Source: CAWARU01 sp963805795 (GTDB taxonomy: Bacteria > Pseudomonadota > Gammaproteobacteria > UBA6186 > Azoamicaceae). Taken from it: a stretch of DNA of 64,000 nucleotides. The notes beneath the pieces were generated by a model. It did not search any database, had not been told where the DNA came from, and saw nothing but the letters and a program-made list of their open reading frames with translations. Of this stretch, positions 55,096 through 63,076 are shown one piece after another (positions within the stretch are counted from its first letter, which is position 1; the number at the start of each line of letters is the position of its first letter). The position numbers and the translations under genes were made by a program. The stretch is taken from the NCBI GenBank assembly GCA_963805795.1, contig CAWDVG010000004.1:186001-250000 (forward strand). Direction: 5' to 3'.

Positions 55096-55342
55096 GATAT
55101 AAATGGTAAAGGTTAAACACATTATGACCAACAATTTCTGTCATAAGCCTATTTTTCTAGGCCTTAAGGAAGGTCATCACCATATAGCAAAACTAAGTTG
55201 GGCTACAAAGGTATTCTATAGACATTATCATCCAATCCGTTGTATTATTATGAAAAGCAAAGTACTAAATTAAGTCTTACCGTTTCCTGCGATGCATATT
55301 TTTCTATAAATGCTTCAAAATGCTGAAAGTCTGAGGTTTAAA

Positions 55343-56356
55343 ATGAGTAGTGGATTAAAAAAGTTAACTGTCATTGGGAATATTTTTAAAACCATTCCTA
55401 TTCATTCAGCCCTTAAGAATTATTTTTCGGTTGAATTCATCCCTTCAACCTTGTCTGAAAATGAAATTACAGAAAAGCTTATATGCACGGAGATCTGTAT
55501 TATTGGAGGATCAACCAAAATAACACCAGCCATTTTAGAAACTGCATCTAATTTAAAACTAATTGGTTTTGCCGGCACACAATTTGAAACATCTATCGAT
55601 CCCAACCTCGCAAAAAAATTTAATATTCAAATAGTCAATACCCCAGGAACAAATGTCTGGGCAGTAACAGAACATACTATTGCTTTAATTTTTGATTGCT
55701 TAAAGAAAATTACCTATCAAAATTTTCATGCAAAGCGAAGAATTATTAAAAAGGAACCCGTTCCAGAAATTAGAGATACACAGATTGGCATTATAGGGTT
55801 TGGTAATATTGGTCAATCCCTTGGAAAAGTTTTCAGCCAAGGCTTTGGATCAAAAGTCTCCTATTGGAACAGAACAAGAAAGGTTGAGAAGGAAATCGAA
55901 TTAAACATTGCTTATAAAGCATTTAATCAAATTCTTTCAGAAAGCGACATTATTATCCTTTCCATTCCACTTTCTCAAGATACAACTAACATGATAGGCG
56001 TAAAAGAACTAGCGCTTATGAAAAATACCGCTATTTTAATCAACATTGCAAGACCTCAACTGGTCGATCCAAATGCTTTATATCATGCATTGCATAATAA
56101 TATCATTAATTCCTGTGCTTTTGATGGCTATTATATTAAATTCCTAAATCCTGATATTGAGGATCCTTATGGCCTGCTTTCCCTGCCGGATGACAAATTT
56201 ATTTTGACCCTGCATACTGCCAGCCGCACTGATACAACGCTTGAAAAAATGGATAGAGAATTGTTCAATAAGGTCTTGGCTTATTATGGCATAGAACATT
56301 CAATTCCCCAACACCAAAATCGTGTACCTAATAAAGGAGTAATTCAACATGAATAA
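55343..56356 (+). CDS. D-isomer-specific 2-hydroxyacid dehydrogenase family protein
   Basis: 337 residues from ATG 55343, chosen because TGAGG stands six bases upstream. NAD-binding motif IGIIGFGNIGQSLGKVF, then SDIIILSIPLSQDTTNMIG. The catalytic Arg motif appears as ILINIARPQLVD and the His as ILTLHTASRTD, but the usual intervening Glu is not clear. Substrate unknown. It ends inside the next gene (8-base overlap), so the two are translated together. Confidence 0.85.
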   Translation: MSSGLKKLTVIGNIFKTIPIHSALKNYFSVEFIPSTLSENEITEKLICTEICIIGGSTKITPAILETASNLKLIGFAGTQFETSIDPNLAKKFNIQIVNTPGTNVWAVTEHTIALIFDCLKKITYQNFHAKRRIIKKEPVPEIRDTQIGIIGFGNIGQSLGKVFSQGFGSKVSYWNRTRKVEKEIELNIAYKAFNQILSESDIIILSIPLSQDTTNMIGVKELALMKNTAILINIARPQLVDPNALYHALHNNIINSCAFDGYYIKFLNPDIEDPYGLLSLPDDKFILTLHTASRTDTTLEKMDRELFNKVLAYYGIEHSIPQHQNRVPNKGVIQHE

Positions 56357-56897
56357 GGTGCAAAGATATAACATTGCTTTTCTAGCAGATGACCCGAGTC
56401 CCTTCACTAAGGTGGCCAAAACTCTTTTTGGTAGTACTTATGACACTTATATTTTATCTGAAAATAGTTTAGCGCATATTACTTTATGCCAGTTTGAAAC
56501 CCAGGAACCTGAAATACTCAAAAAAATATTTAAAGATGTACTAGCTCTTAATATTATCACCTATATTCCTAATATGATTGGTGTTCATTTCAAAAAGGGC
56601 ACAAAAGAAAACCAAGGGTTTTATATGGCTCAAATTTTAGTTGAAAGAGAAAATTTTTTAATTAAAGCTCATGTTGGCATTTTAGAGATAATAAAAAAAT
56701 ATAATATAAATTGTGTCAATGCCTCTGCTGAGTGTTATCAACCTCATTTGACCCTTGCTCGCATTCGATTAGCAGACTCAATACCCGCCTGGCCAGATGT
56801 CCTATTCAACCCTACCACATTTAAACTAGCTTTAGGGATCTCGGATCCTAGCGGTCAGTATCTTGAAACACTTCACACTATTGATGGTATTAGATGA
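56349..56897 (+). CDS. 2H phosphoesterase (LigT/2'-5' RNA ligase-like)
   Basis: 182 residues, ATG 56349 with AAGGAG upstream inside the preceding gene. The two H-x-T motifs that define the superfamily are present: AHITLCQFE (His43) and QPHLTLARIR (His133), about 90 residues apart as expected. Family members cut cyclic phosphates or 2'-5' linkages in RNA or nucleotides. Coupling with a hydroxyacid dehydrogenase gives no clear substrate. No known pairing comes to mind. Confidence 0.82.
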   Translation: MNKVQRYNIAFLADDPSPFTKVAKTLFGSTYDTYILSENSLAHITLCQFETQEPEILKKIFKDVLALNIITYIPNMIGVHFKKGTKENQGFYMAQILVERENFLIKAHVGILEIIKKYNINCVNASAECYQPHLTLARIRLADSIPAWPDVLFNPTTFKLALGISDPSGQYLETLHTIDGIR

Positions 56898-56943
56898 GAT
56901 CTATGAAATCCAAAGATTAGTAGCAAAATATTAAAAGATCTGT

Positions 56944-56967
56944 TAAGAAATTCTCAAGAATTTCTTA
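56944..56967. terminator. Hairpin between convergent genes
   Basis: TAAGAAATTCT and its exact complement, separated by two bases, lie between convergent genes ending at 56897 and 56991. No strong T run follows. Confidence 0.5.
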
Positions 56968-56990
56968 GGTCTACCTAACTGCGCTTGCGA

Positions 56991-58061
56991 TTATAATTTA
57001 GATCGTATTTTCCCCATTCTATCTGTGATAAAAGGATTCAATTGTCCTTTACGAGTAACCCAACATTCACTGAATAATCCATCTTCAAGCAGCTCACCAT
57101 TCAATAATAAAACCTCTCCAAGTAAACTCAACATACAGCTTGAAAATGCTTCACTCGCTTCTTTTGGTTCAGCTTTGGGGTAACCAGATATATTGACAAT
57201 AGAAACGTGTTTATATGTAACAACTTGATCACTCTTACTTCCAATAACGTTACCGCCTTCGCTTACAGCCAGGTCAACTACAATTGCCCCTTGTGGCAAA
57301 ATGGCTAGATTTTTATCGTCTATTAATATGGGAGCCTTTTCCTTGGGAACTCTTGCGGCAGCAATAACGATAGGTTGATCTTTTAAAAATGATTGAAGGT
57401 ACTGAGCTTGACTAGAAGTTGGCAAACAGTGATAGATTATTCCGGCAGATTCAATCTCTACTCGATAACGCTCATTTCTACCAAACAATTGCACTGTGAT
57501 CCCCTGTTTCTTTGCTTCTAGAGCAGCAGAAATCGCGGCAGGTCCTGTTCCTAACACGGTCAATTTGATTGGACTTTGGCCTTTATAGCGCTTCAAAGCA
57601 TCTCGAAAAGCGAGTCTCCCGGCAATGCGACTCATTGCAGCTTGTGCGTTTTTGGGATCCTGTGTGGATAGGGTTTTAAAGAGATCATGCGAAAAAGTAG
57701 TTAACCCTAAAGCTCGCCATTCTTCGATATGATTACCCGAAATAAAAGGATCTAGGAAGCCGATCATGGCAGTGTTTTCGTGGAAGAGTTTTTTCTCAAG
57801 TAGTTCTCGTTCGTGAGTCCCACGTTTGACTCTTAAAATGAGTGAATTTGGAGGAAAACCTTTGGAGGCCAATTCTAATATTTCAGCGCCAGCTTTAATA
57901 TAATCCTCATTGCTAAATCCAGCATTCAAGCCTGCATTTGACTCAATTAAAACTCGAATCTTATGTTTGGAGATAAATTCTGCGGCAGCTTCCGGTGTTA
58001 AAGCCACTCGACCTTCCCCTGGACGGGTTTCTTTAACTATAACAACCTGGCTAATAAGCAT
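56991..58061 (-). CDS. Alanine dehydrogenase / transhydrogenase alpha-subunit-like protein
   Basis: 356 residues, AlaDh/PNT family. The N-terminal domain has IVKETRPGEGRVALTPEAAA with the substrate-binding R and K, ESNAGLNAGFSNEDYIKAGA; the Rossmann domain has VLGTGPAAISAALEAKKQGI and IVVDLAVSEGGNVIG. Membrane segments of PntA are absent, and no PntB gene follows. It could oxidise an amino acid or be a lone alpha-1 type subunit. It is last in a minus-strand run with a methyltransferase, a VOC protein and a hydrolase. A 3' copy lies at 25692. Confidence 0.83.
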   Translation of the reverse strand: MLISQVVIVKETRPGEGRVALTPEAAAEFISKHKIRVLIESNAGLNAGFSNEDYIKAGAEILELASKGFPPNSLILRVKRGTHERELLEKKLFHENTAMIGFLDPFISGNHIEEWRALGLTTFSHDLFKTLSTQDPKNAQAAMSRIAGRLAFRDALKRYKGQSPIKLTVLGTGPAAISAALEAKKQGITVQLFGRNERYRVEIESAGIIYHCLPTSSQAQYLQSFLKDQPIVIAAARVPKEKAPILIDDKNLAILPQGAIVVDLAVSEGGNVIGSKSDQVVTYKHVSIVNISGYPKAEPKEASEAFSSCMLSLLGEVLLLNGELLEDGLFSECWVTRKGQLNPFITDRMGKIRSKL

Positions 58062-58096
58062 GCATCAAACCTCTAAGTACTATCCAATAAAAGCTG

Positions 58097-58876
58097 TTAT
58101 TTTTTACATTCATACACGGTCGCCTCATTATTGATATCAGGGCTAGAATTATCATTAAACGTTTTTATAATGCGAATGCTTCGAAAGCCAACATCGCGAA
58201 GCATGTCTGATAAAATATCAAAATCATAAAAACGAATCTTGTATTCTTCAACTTCTGTCTGAACAATTTTATTATTATCAACAAGCTCATATTTACCAAT
58301 TGAACGGCATACATTTTCTTCATCCAGTGATGCCAAAAAACTGAGTATGATTTTCTTTCCATCGGGTCTGTACCAAACTGATCCTCGCCATATCCCTAGG
58401 GGAGGTAAATCCTTAAGTGTTTCAATTTCAAAAAGAAGTATGCCATCTGCTTCCAGATGGTCATAAAAACTTTTCAAAGCAGCCTTAGCGATTTTTAAAT
58501 CGGATATTAAACAAAAAGAACCACTGGGTATAAAAATGAGACTATAGGTTTTTAAATTTTTCAAGTCCTCAGCAAAAGCTTTCCATATATTGGGCTTTAA
58601 ACCCTTAAGTTTAGCTTTAGTTTGTAGAGCTACCAGCATGTGATCACTGGCATCAAAGCCTTGAATGTCAAAACCTTCTTCTAACAAGGGTAACAGAAAA
58701 CGCCCTGTACCACACATGGGTTCTAAAATAGGACCATTGGCATTGATTGCGTAGGATCTGTAAAAGTTATATGCATCCTCAGGAGGATTTGGTTTACTTA
58801 AATCATAAACTTCTGTGCAAAGGTCAAGATAAGTATCAAGCGATTGAGCATTCATAGGACAACCCGCTAAAATCAT
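58097..58876 (-). CDS. SAM-dependent methyltransferase
   Basis: 259 residues. Motif I GPILEPMCGTGRFLLPLLEE, then DIQGFDASDHMLVALQTKAK, LIFIPSGSFCLISDL, LEADGILLFEIETLKD. This is the class I fold close to Methyltransf_25 members. The ATG overlaps the stop of the upstream VOC gene by four bases. Target unknown; clustering with a VOC protein and an epoxide-hydrolase-like enzyme suggests small-molecule modification. Confidence 0.85.
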   Translation of the reverse strand: MILAGCPMNAQSLDTYLDLCTEVYDLSKPNPPEDAYNFYRSYAINANGPILEPMCGTGRFLLPLLEEGFDIQGFDASDHMLVALQTKAKLKGLKPNIWKAFAEDLKNLKTYSLIFIPSGSFCLISDLKIAKAALKSFYDHLEADGILLFEIETLKDLPPLGIWRGSVWYRPDGKKIILSFLASLDEENVCRSIGKYELVDNNKIVQTEVEEYKIRFYDFDILSDMLRDVGFRSIRIIKTFNDNSSPDINNEATVYECKK

Positions 58877-59241
58877 TTGGCTTGGTTTAACTGATGTAAA
58901 ACGATGGAATTACCTTCTGAATCTAGGACGACTGCCATCCGACAAACAGGGCTTGAAAAAATATCTAATTTAACTTCAACCCTTTTTGACTTAAGGGCTG
59001 TCATTAATTCGTCAAGATCTTCAACCTCAAAAGCAATGCTACCACCCGCAGTTGCGCTTGGTTTAACACCTTCTGCTAGAGTGGTAAGAGCAAAACAACC
59101 ACCCTTAGGTAAATCATATTCAACCCATGCACCATTTGCGGTGATAGACCCTGGGACAAGTTTTAAAATATTTTCGTAAAACTCCCTTGCTCGTTTCATG
59201 TCTGTTACTGGGTACATGGTAAAAGCTACCTTTTTAATCAT
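58873..59241 (-). CDS. VOC-family protein (glyoxalase/bleomycin-resistance fold)
   Basis: 122 residues, ATG 59241 with AAGGAAATATT upstream. FTMYPVTDMKRAREFYENIL, WVEYDLPKGGCFALTTLAEG, GGSIAFEVEDLDELMTALKS and FSSPVCRMAVVLDSEGNSIV form the paired beta-alpha-beta units of the VOC fold; the terminal Glu typical of metal binding is replaced by DSEGN-type sequence. It may be an isomerase, a lyase or a drug-binding protein. It is 28 bases after the hydrolase gene and overlaps the methyltransferase gene. Confidence 0.87.
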   Translation of the reverse strand: MIKKVAFTMYPVTDMKRAREFYENILKLVPGSITANGAWVEYDLPKGGCFALTTLAEGVKPSATAGGSIAFEVEDLDELMTALKSKRVEVKLDIFSSPVCRMAVVLDSEGNSIVLHQLNQAK

Positions 59242-59269
59242 AATATTTCCTTTGAAAGATCTTTTGGGA

Positions 59270-60223
59270 TCAAGAAACTGATTCTTTATTTATTGCCAAG
59301 AACTTTAATATCTCAGCATTAAATATTTCTGGAGCCTCTTCGGCAACGAAATGACCACTTTCTTCGACAATGATAAATTTGAGAGCAGGCGAATTCTTCT
59401 CCAAAGCTTTTGCTAGTTTATCTTTTACACCATGTTGACCAGAAATCGCAAATACTGGCATCAGTAATTTTTTGTTTTCAAAAGTTTTAGCAAATGCCGC
59501 ATCTTCTTTGAGGGCACGATAATAATTAAATCCAGCTGTCATGCCTCCTGGAGTTGAATAGTGTTTTGCATATTCATCAATAACGCTTTCACTAATAGCA
59601 TCTTTCTTAAAAGATAGAGTCTTGATCTGTGCTCGAATGTATTCTTTTTCACGTCCTTGAGTTAGCATTTCTGGGAAATTGGATGCCATGTGAAAACCGT
59701 AATGCCATGCACCGCCATGTAATACATCTGCGTTTTCTGTCCCTGGGATAAGACAATCTACTAAAACAAGCTTTTCTACTGATTGAGGATAAAGGTGAGC
59801 CATTATATAAGCAACCTTACCACCCATATCATGCCCAATAACGATAGCCTTTTTCTCCCCAAGATAATCTATAAGAGCTTTAATATCTGCAGCTATTGTT
59901 TTCTTGTCATAACCATCAGGCGTACGTTCGGAAAGACCAAGCCCTCGTAGGTCTGGCGCCACAACTCTATATTGATTGGATAACGCATGAATTGTCTTAT
60001 TCCACTCTAATGAAGTCTCAGGCCATCCATGTAATAAGATAACTAATGGCCCTTTCCCCTTTTCAAGATAATGAAGACGAACATTATTCACTTTGGCAAA
60101 ATGATTAGTAATGGCTGAATTATTTGATATTTGCTCTTTTTCTGATGTTGGTTCGCTATAGCATGACGAAGCTATAAATACCTGTAATAAGAGGACCACA
60201 AAAATTTTTTTAAACATTCCCAT
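59270..60223 (-). CDS. Exported epoxide-hydrolase-like alpha/beta hydrolase (Cif-like)
   Basis: 317 residues, signal peptide ~1-23 (FVVLLLQVFIASSCYS). LLHGWPETSLEWN oxyanion motif, DLRGLGLSERTP, nucleophile Asp132 in GHDMGGKVAY (Asp rather than Ser, as in epoxide hydrolases and dehalogenases), and His in EESGHFVAEEAPE. HGGAWHYGFH and the following helix recall the cap of the secreted CFTR-inhibitory factor Cif of Pseudomonas (family memory). Export plus an Asp nucleophile suggests hydrolysis of an extracytoplasmic or host epoxide lipid; this is inference. First gene of a four-gene run. Confidence 0.82.
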   Translation of the reverse strand: MGMFKKIFVVLLLQVFIASSCYSEPTSEKEQISNNSAITNHFAKVNNVRLHYLEKGKGPLVILLHGWPETSLEWNKTIHALSNQYRVVAPDLRGLGLSERTPDGYDKKTIAADIKALIDYLGEKKAIVIGHDMGGKVAYIMAHLYPQSVEKLVLVDCLIPGTENADVLHGGAWHYGFHMASNFPEMLTQGREKEYIRAQIKTLSFKKDAISESVIDEYAKHYSTPGGMTAGFNYYRALKEDAAFAKTFENKKLLMPVFAISGQHGVKDKLAKALEKNSPALKFIIVEESGHFVAEEAPEIFNAEILKFLAINKESVS

Positions 60224-60259
60224 AACTGTTCCTTCAAAATTTGCCTAGATAACTATTAA

Positions 60260-60288
60260 ATTACACCATGATCCTTTGTCCTTGTAAA
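60260..60288 (-). promoter_or_regulatory. Promoter of the hydrolase/VOC/methyltransferase/AlaDH run
   Basis: Minus strand: TTTACA, 17-base spacer, TGTAAT, 36 bases before ATG 60223. The rest of 60289-60548 is without recognised features. Confidence 0.5.
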
Positions 60289-60548
60289 GCGTTAATTTGA
60301 AATTGCAGTACACCGCCACCTTGCATGCGAATATTAGGAAAAAATACCTATTGGTAGGTCATACCTGCCCCTCTTTTTCCGCATGGAATAAGGTACTAAT
60401 TAATTTCAAGAATGCTATTATTAATATCTAGCCTGAGTTCTCTCTTTGAAGTTTAAATGAACAAAATCCTGAAACGCCGACTTTACTGGAGCCAGCTAGC
60501 ATTAAATTGAAGCTTGTAATTAAATTGATTGGAGAGCTAGGAGCAACA

Positions 60549-61553
60549 ATGAATCTAAAAGTAGCCATCGTAGGAGCAACGGGCAATGTTGGCAGAAGAG
60601 TTTCAGAGTTAATTATCAATCGTAAACTCACCCCCCCTCAAAATTTAACTCTTTTTGCTTCTCCTCGATCAGCAGGGAAACAATTAAATATAGGAACTAC
60701 AATTTTTACCATACATGACGTAGAAAGGGAAAATTTTTCAGGATTTGATATTTGTATTTTTAATACTGAAAGTGATATATCCGAAAAGTTTGTTCCTAAA
60801 GCACTACAAGCAGGAGCATATGTAATTGATTCAAGTTCAAAATTTAGATTAAATCCAGATGTACCGCTTCTAATCCCTCCTGTTAACAAAAATATTATTG
60901 ATCTTAATAAAAAATTGTATGCGCATGCAAATTGTCTAGCTTCTCCTATTGCTAGCGTTATTGCTCCCTTATATCGCTTTAGAAAAATCTCGAGAGTTAA
61001 TGCGGTCACTTATCAATCCACCTCCGGTGCGGGTAAATTAGCTTCTGATGATTGCTGGAATGAAACATCTGCGATGGTTCTTGGCAAGCCCTATACTCGT
61101 CAATATTTTCAACGTCAAATTGCTTTGAATATTATTCCTCAAGTTGGTGACATAATGGATGATGGAATGACCTTTGAAGAATATAAGATTGTTCATGAAA
61201 TCAAAAAGGTTGTTGATCCGTCAATCAATATAACCGTGACCGCCGTTAGAGTGCCCGTCATTATTGGGCATTCCATCGCCCTCAGTTTAGAATTTGAACA
61301 AGAATTCGAGTTAAATGAAATGATTGATATTTTACAAAATGCACCCTCCGTTAAAATTAGTTCTCATCATTATTCAACACCAGTTGACGTTGTTGATAAT
61401 GATGATATTTTTGTTGGCCGTATTAGAAGAGATTTTTCTGTTAAAAATGGACTGCATTTATGGCTATGCTCAGATAATTTAAGACGTGGAGCGGCCACAG
61501 ATAGTGTTGAAATTTTAGAAGAGCTGTTGAGAAAATTGCATGCTAGCGCATAA
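60549..61553 (+). CDS. asd: Aspartate-semialdehyde dehydrogenase
   Basis: 334 residues from ATG 60549, chosen because AGGAG stands six bases upstream. NADP-binding start VAIVGATGNVGRRVSELIIN, DSSSKFRLNPDVPLLIPPVN, catalytic Cys in HANCLASPIASVI, TYQSTSGAGKLASDD, RVPVIIGHS and a terminal RRGAATDSVEIL helix match the asd family; length is normal. It reduces aspartyl phosphate in the pathway to lysine, threonine, methionine and diaminopimelate. The residues after the catalytic Cys differ from the common NC-S/T-T. It stands alone in an accessory setting, so it may be an additional copy. Confidence 0.85.
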   Translation: MNLKVAIVGATGNVGRRVSELIINRKLTPPQNLTLFASPRSAGKQLNIGTTIFTIHDVERENFSGFDICIFNTESDISEKFVPKALQAGAYVIDSSSKFRLNPDVPLLIPPVNKNIIDLNKKLYAHANCLASPIASVIAPLYRFRKISRVNAVTYQSTSGAGKLASDDCWNETSAMVLGKPYTRQYFQRQIALNIIPQVGDIMDDGMTFEEYKIVHEIKKVVDPSINITVTAVRVPVIIGHSIALSLEFEQEFELNEMIDILQNAPSVKISSHHYSTPVDVVDNDDIFVGRIRRDFSVKNGLHLWLCSDNLRRGAATDSVEILEELLRKLHASA

Positions 61554-61634
61554 CACGATTTTCAAAAAAATTAACGTTAAACATGTTCATATAGAACGGA
61601 TAATTGCTTCAATTCAGTTACAACACTACTAATT

Positions 61635-62138
61635 TTATTCAAACGCTTTAAGTACTTTATTCACATCTTCCTCAATAGAAGTAGAGTAGTCTATAGTTAA
61701 CGTAGCTATTTCTTCGAATAAGCTATCGCGTTCAAGATGTTGTTTTTCCAGAAATGCTTTTAGATCAGCGATTGGTAGTAGCGGAATACGACCACTTGGC
61801 CATCGTTCTAGTTGCACTGGTGTTGAATTTTTAAATAAACAACAAATTCCGAGGATAACAATTTTCTATTTTTTTCAGTGGCGATTACAGCTTCCTCTAG
61901 TAATACCACAAGGTTTTCTTTGTGATATAATGAGATATGATTTCTGCTTCACATTGATGAAATGCTTCTTCACCCTGCTTTCCCAAAATTTCATTCAAAT
62001 CTCGCCCAATATAACGCTCTAAACCAGGATTGGCATCGATAAACTGCCAGCCAAGTTTTTTAGCTAAAGATTCACCTCGTTACATATTTACCTGCCCCGT
62101 ATGTCCTACAATGAAAATACGTTTAGGTTTTGTCATGT
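61635..62138 (-). pseudogene. Shikimate-kinase-like pseudogene
   Basis: From ATG near 62138 the minus strand reads MTKPKRIFIVGHTG, then a damaged P-loop (a one-base loss in GHTGAGK), ESLAKKLGWQFIDANPGLER, YIGRDLNEILGKQGEEAFHQ, CEAEIISHYITK, a second shift, LLEEAVIATEKNRKLL, VVYLKFNTS-like sequence and LERWPSGRIPLLPIADLKAF to LKAFE at 61635. Order and motifs follow AroK-type shikimate kinases, including the D-x-D/E-like substrate residues and the RPLL-like segment. At least three frameshifts or stops make it non-functional. A functional copy would be expected elsewhere. Confidence 0.7.
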
Positions 62139-62430
62139 TTTATATACTCCAAAGTTAATACGCGTAAATAATGCCAATACTAATATAGAGAGGCCTTATT
62201 CCTCTAAATGGCATATCAAGTATTTAGATATGCTCAGTCTCATCACAACAGTGCGTCTCGATGAGTGTCTAACATATATTATATGGGTGCTATTGGATTT
62301 AATTTCAATTCTAGATAGTAACAAAATAAAAAGTCAGTTGACTGTGATTGTTGGATATTGCTTTAAACCTTCATGGGAATCTTTAGAATAAAGGTCTTTC
62401 AAAACTTCCACCTTTAGATTTGCGTTAGAT

Positions 62431-62988
62431 CTAAAGATTACTACCCCCATGATGCAAGATAAAATCAACTCTTTCCGCAATTGGAGTTTTTGGTACTTCA
62501 AGCACTTGGTAACCAGATTCTACATAGGCTTTAGATATGCCATAGTAAGTCTGTTCGGCCTCTTGCCAATCATGTTTCCTTTCAGAATCAGTATGATATA
62601 TTTCTTCCCAGGGTGGCAAAAGAAAAACTTGCTTGTTATACCGAAATAAATCAACAGCATTAAACAAATATTGAGGGATACTACTATTAATTAGCCTGCA
62701 ATAATTGATTAGTTCCGAGATCCCTCTATCAAAGAATACTGCTCCTTCCTGATTTACCATTTGTTCAAAAGTATAAATAGATCGCGATAGCATAAGGTCT
62801 CTAAATTTAATTTGATCTTTCCAATGAAGCGCATCTCCATCAATTTTAACCTGTTCTTGAATAATCTGACGAGCAACCTCATCGACACATAAATAGCCAC
62901 GCGTCTTTAGTACATTGATTATACTGGTTTTCCCAGATCCTGGGCCACCAGATATGATATAGAAATTTTCTTTTACAATAGCGTTCAA
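62431..62988 (-). CDS. P-loop ATPase/kinase (AAA_28-type)
   Basis: 185 residues. Walker A ISGGPGSGKTSIINVL (residues ~12-27), VDEVARQIIQEQVKIDG as the conserved block after the first helix, AVFFDRGISELINYC as Walker B region, and a lid-like RYNKQVFLLPPWEEIYHTDS. This matches the small NadR-kinase-like AAA_28 family annotated as ATP-binding proteins with unknown substrates. The 62139-62430 interval upstream of its 3' end holds no recognised feature. Confidence 0.85.
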   Translation of the reverse strand: MNAIVKENFYIISGGPGSGKTSIINVLKTRGYLCVDEVARQIIQEQVKIDGDALHWKDQIKFRDLMLSRSIYTFEQMVNQEGAVFFDRGISELINYCRLINSSIPQYLFNAVDLFRYNKQVFLLPPWEEIYHTDSERKHDWQEAEQTYYGISKAYVESGYQVLEVPKTPIAERVDFILHHGGSNL

Positions 62989-63076
62989 CTAAGTATCCTT
63001 TTATACAAAGAAATTTTAAGGGTATTTCAACCCTTCAAGATGCAAAATGAAATGGTGCTTGGAATAGCTATGAAAT

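Noticed and set aside
62101..62391. Plus-strand 96-codon frame between the shikimate kinase remnant and the ATPase
   Set aside because: It starts inside the antisense of the shikimate kinase start, lacks a ribosome site and resembles no protein.
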